Source: a virus. From it: a stretch of DNA of 30,392 bases. Shown piece by piece: positions 28,076-30,392 of the stretch; the first letter of the stretch is position 1; every line of letters begins with the position of its first letter. The stretch lies in the IMG/VR virus record IMGVR_UViG_3300048064_000059, positions 1-30,392 of that record. One strand, 5' to 3'. The position numbers were made by a program, and so were the translations under genes. The notes beneath the pieces are model-generated. The model was not told the DNA's origin and ran no database searches. It worked only from the letters and a program-made list of their open reading frames with translations.

Positions 28076-29021
28076 TCCATAGTGTACCAGTTATTGTTCC
28101 TTTATTGTATTCAGTTGCTCTATTCTCAAAGAAGTTAGCGTGCTCAACACCATTAAGTACCCAGTCTAACCACTCTAATGGGTTATCTTTTACTTTGTAG
28201 TTAGGTTTCAATGATAGTTGTAACAGCCTACGGTCAGCAATATACCTTATGTATTGCTTAACTTCCTTAGGTTCTAGCCCACGAATACCCCCTTGCTCAA
28301 ATGCTAGGTCAATAAACTTATCCTCTAGCTCAACCATGTCTCTACAGGTTTGATAGATAGTTGCTTTGAAATCATCATTCCATACGTTTGGATTCTCTTT
28401 AATCATTTCTTTAAATAGTTTAATCATACTCTCTACATGGTGTGACTCATCACGGATAGACCATGTAACTATTTGACACATCCCTTTCATGCGACCAAAG
28501 CGTTGGAAGTTAAGTAGCATAACAAAAGAAGCGAACAGTTGTAGTCCTTCACCGAAGGCAGAGAAACAAGCTATGTCTCTAGCCAGCCCTTCTACTCCTT
28601 TACCTTTATCTTTAAATAAGTATTTATGTTTGTCAGCCATCTCCCTGTATTCTTGAAATGCTTTGTACTCTGTCTCAGGTAATCCGATAGTATCATTTAG
28701 TAATGAATAACTATGAGCATGGTTAGCTTCACTGGCTGCAAAAGAAGTTAACATCATGCGTACTTCAGGTACTTTAAACTTAGGTAAGTATTTATCTAAG
28801 TAAGCCTTAGCTATATCTACGTCACCTTGTGTAAAGAATTTAAGTATCTGATTAATAAGATTCTTCTCAGGTTCTGTTAGCCTTTCATTCCAGTCTCTTA
28901 CATCTTCATGTAGAGAAACCTCTGAAGGTAGCCAGTGCATCTTCTGTTGCATGTCATAGGACTCAAACGCCCAGTCATATGTAAATGGTTTATAGTGTGT
29001 ACGTTCTTTAAATAAATTCAT
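28071..29021 (-). CDS. nrdB: Ribonucleotide reductase class Ia small subunit, 316 aa
   Basis: It carries the di-iron site and tyrosyl radical needed to make deoxynucleotides. Visible ligands and radical: E98, H101 and Y105 in SEANHAHSY, E158 in AFGEGLQ, E192 and H195 in RDESHHVES; the first Asp is probably in FFTQGD near 67. A longer frame starts at 29042, but ATG 29021 overlaps the nrdA stop (TAATG) with GAGGG upstream, and MNLFKERTHYKPF is a typical start. The C-terminal tail (TITGTLWT) would dock on NrdA. It supplies nucleotides for phage DNA synthesis. Promoter P4 begins at its stop codon. Confidence 0.95.
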   Translation of the reverse strand: MNLFKERTHYKPFTYDWAFESYDMQQKMHWLPSEVSLHEDVRDWNERLTEPEKNLINQILKFFTQGDVDIAKAYLDKYLPKFKVPEVRMMLTSFAASEANHAHSYSLLNDTIGLPETEYKAFQEYREMADKHKYLFKDKGKGVEGLARDIACFSAFGEGLQLFASFVMLLNFQRFGRMKGMCQIVTWSIRDESHHVESMIKLFKEMIKENPNVWNDDFKATIYQTCRDMVELEDKFIDLAFEQGGIRGLEPKEVKQYIRYIADRRLLQLSLKPNYKVKDNPLEWLDWVLNGVEHANFFENRATEYNKGTITGTLWT

Positions 29022-30392
29022 TATCCCTCGCAAGCTATACATTCCCCATCAGGAATGATTGTTCGTTCTATCTTTTGTGACACTAGTTCTGCTCTCTTCA
29101 TTGCTTCTGAGCGACAGTAGTAAAGTGTCTTGAGTTTTCTTTTCCAAGCCAACATGTGTATGTCATGTAGTTCACGGATGTGAACATCAGCTGGAACGAA
29201 TACATTAACAGATTGTCCCTGACAAATAAACTCTTGTCTGTCTGCTGCGTGTTCTATTACCCACTGTTGGTTAATCTCTATGGCTGTCTTGAATGTATCC
29301 TTCTCATAATCAGTAAGACCTTTGAGTTCTAATACTGAACCTCTGTTGGCTAGTATCTTCTTCCATGTCTTCTCATCATTCATACCCTTGCTTTCTAATA
29401 GTTTCTCTAGATGTTTATTCTTAACCAAGAATGAACCTGACATTGTCTTCTGCACATAGGCATTAGCCCTGTATGGTTCGATAGCTGGTGATGTAGTACC
29501 ACATATGATTGAGCTAGAAGCGTTAGGTGCGATAGCAAGTAGGTGAGCGTTACGCATACCAGTGCCTTCCATGTCAGGTGCTTCACCTTTCTTAATAGCT
29601 AATCGTTTAGATTCTTTGACAGCTTGTTCCTTAATATGTTTAAACATCTGTAGGTTCTTAGACTTAGCCAATGCTGATTCAAATGGTATGCCTTTAGATT
29701 GTAAGTAAGAATGGAATCCCATTGCACCTAACCCTAAGCTACGTTCATTCACAGCAGAAAACTTAGCCTTGTATAAAGTGTCAGGTGCATTGTCAATAAA
29801 GTGCTGTAGCACATTATCGAGAAAGTGGATTAAATCAGGTATGAACATTGGGTCAGCTTTCCACTCATCATACTTTTCTAAGTTGACTGAAGACAAACAA
29901 CATACAGCTGTTCGTTCTTCATTGGTGGGTAAGGTTATCTCTGTACATAAATTAGAATGGTTTACTTTTAAACCTAAATCTTTTTGTGCTTGTGGTAGAC
30001 CATCATTAACTGTGTCACCAAACATAATGTATGGCTCACCTGTGGCTACTCTGTTTTCTAATATACGCTGCCATAACTCACGGGCTGATATAGTTCTTAC
30101 TATCTGATTTGTATGTGGGTCAATTAGATTCCAGCTATCATCAAACGTTGGTTCTTTGATACAGTTGTCAATCAATTCCATGAAGTCATTAGATATGTTA
30201 ATACCATGATGTAGGTTCAGACACTTCCTGTGTACATCACCGCCACTAGGCTTACGCATATCTAAAAACTCTATAATCTCAGGATGGCTTACGTCCATGT
30301 AAGCGGCATAGCTGCCCCTTCTAGTCTTTCCTTGTGAGAAGGCTAACATCTCTGAGTCTACTACATGTAGAAAAGGTATTGACCCTGACGAC
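29021..30392 (-). CDS. nrdA: Ribonucleotide reductase class Ia large subunit, C-terminal part (5' end beyond the window)
   Basis: The frame is open to the right edge, where residues SIPFLHVVDSEMLAFSQGK continue the catalytic barrel; the ATG at 30349 is internal. Active-site features: NLCTEITLPT holds the Asn, Cys and Glu of the radical site; AVCCLSSVNL the partner Cys; LKTLYYCRS the paired radical-transfer tyrosines; the end CIACEG the mobile redox CxxC. PNASSSIICGTTSPAIEPY is the substrate phosphate loop. The N-terminal regulatory part is not visible. With nrdB it forms one operon. Confidence 0.96.
   Translation of the reverse strand, partial: SSGSIPFLHVVDSEMLAFSQGKTRRGSYAAYMDVSHPEIIEFLDMRKPSGGDVHRKCLNLHHGINISNDFMELIDNCIKEPTFDDSWNLIDPHTNQIVRTISARELWQRILENRVATGEPYIMFGDTVNDGLPQAQKDLGLKVNHSNLCTEITLPTNEERTAVCCLSSVNLEKYDEWKADPMFIPDLIHFLDNVLQHFIDNAPDTLYKAKFSAVNERSLGLGAMGFHSYLQSKGIPFESALAKSKNLQMFKHIKEQAVKESKRLAIKKGEAPDMEGTGMRNAHLLAIAPNASSSIICGTTSPAIEPYRANAYVQKTMSGSFLVKNKHLEKLLESKGMNDEKTWKKILANRGSVLELKGLTDYEKDTFKTAIEINQQWVIEHAADRQEFICQGQSVNVFVPADVHIRELHDIHMLAWKRKLKTLYYCRSEAMKRAELVSQKIERTIIPDGECIACEG

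Noticed and set aside
28769-28779. TTTAAAGTACC on the minus strand as a promoter copy
   Set aside because: Inside nrdB, lacks the third C and the downstream TATA-like part.
1-30392. CRISPR arrays or insertion sequences
   Set aside because: No regularly spaced direct repeats and no transposase frames were seen on either strand.

Overview
The window is part of a T7-like podovirus genome (Autographiviridae type). Almost every gene is on the minus strand, so it reads from right to left. The structural genes follow T7 order: portal, scaffold, capsid, tail tubular A and B, gp13-, gp14-, gp15- and gp16-like internal proteins, gp17-type tail fibre, lysis genes, TerS, TerL. The left edge cuts the start of what looks like the single-subunit phage RNA polymerase. 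The AT-rich sequence, class Ia ribonucleotide reductase genes, desaturases and small conserved proteins suggest an aquatic, probably marine, phage. The host cannot be named from the sequence.

Layout in the direction of transcription: (1) nrdA (5' end outside the window) and nrdB, 30392-28071. (2) A phage-type promoter at 28052-28075, then the head and connector module, 28045-23502, with a terminator hairpin right after the capsid gene, as in T7. (3) Tail tubes and internal virion proteins, 23439-13610. (4) A second phage-type promoter at 13592-13613, then the tail fibre, a separate S74-type chaperone protein and further tail or unknown genes, down to 9803. (5) A tightly overlapping run, 9801-4953: three consecutive membrane fatty-acid desaturases, a 53-aa XhlA-like protein, a holin-like protein, a membrane coiled-coil protein, TerS and TerL. 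(6) A sequence of about 1 kb, mostly non-coding, 4952-3930. It holds three hairpins, a phage-type promoter, a 51-aa membrane ORF, a structured RNA candidate and a sigma70-like promoter. The physical genome end probably lies here, because packaging genes are joined directly to early genes. (7) An early block of small genes, 3929-318, leading to the RNA polymerase at 250.

The most striking feature is a set of three hammerhead self-cleaving ribozymes on the coding strand of the early block (3953-4003, 3518-3567, 1845-1907). Each has the full catalytic core and perfectly pairing stems. One is type III and two are type I. They sit in the leader and in two intergenic gaps, where they would cut the early polycistronic RNA into separate mRNAs. 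T7 early RNA is processed by host RNase III at intergenic sites; this phage appears to carry the cutting activity in the RNA itself.

A second notable feature is the triple desaturase cassette, which is translationally coupled to lysis and packaging genes. A third is a five-copy promoter family (core TAAAGTACCC followed by an AT-rich stretch and AGA), one copy of which points the opposite way.
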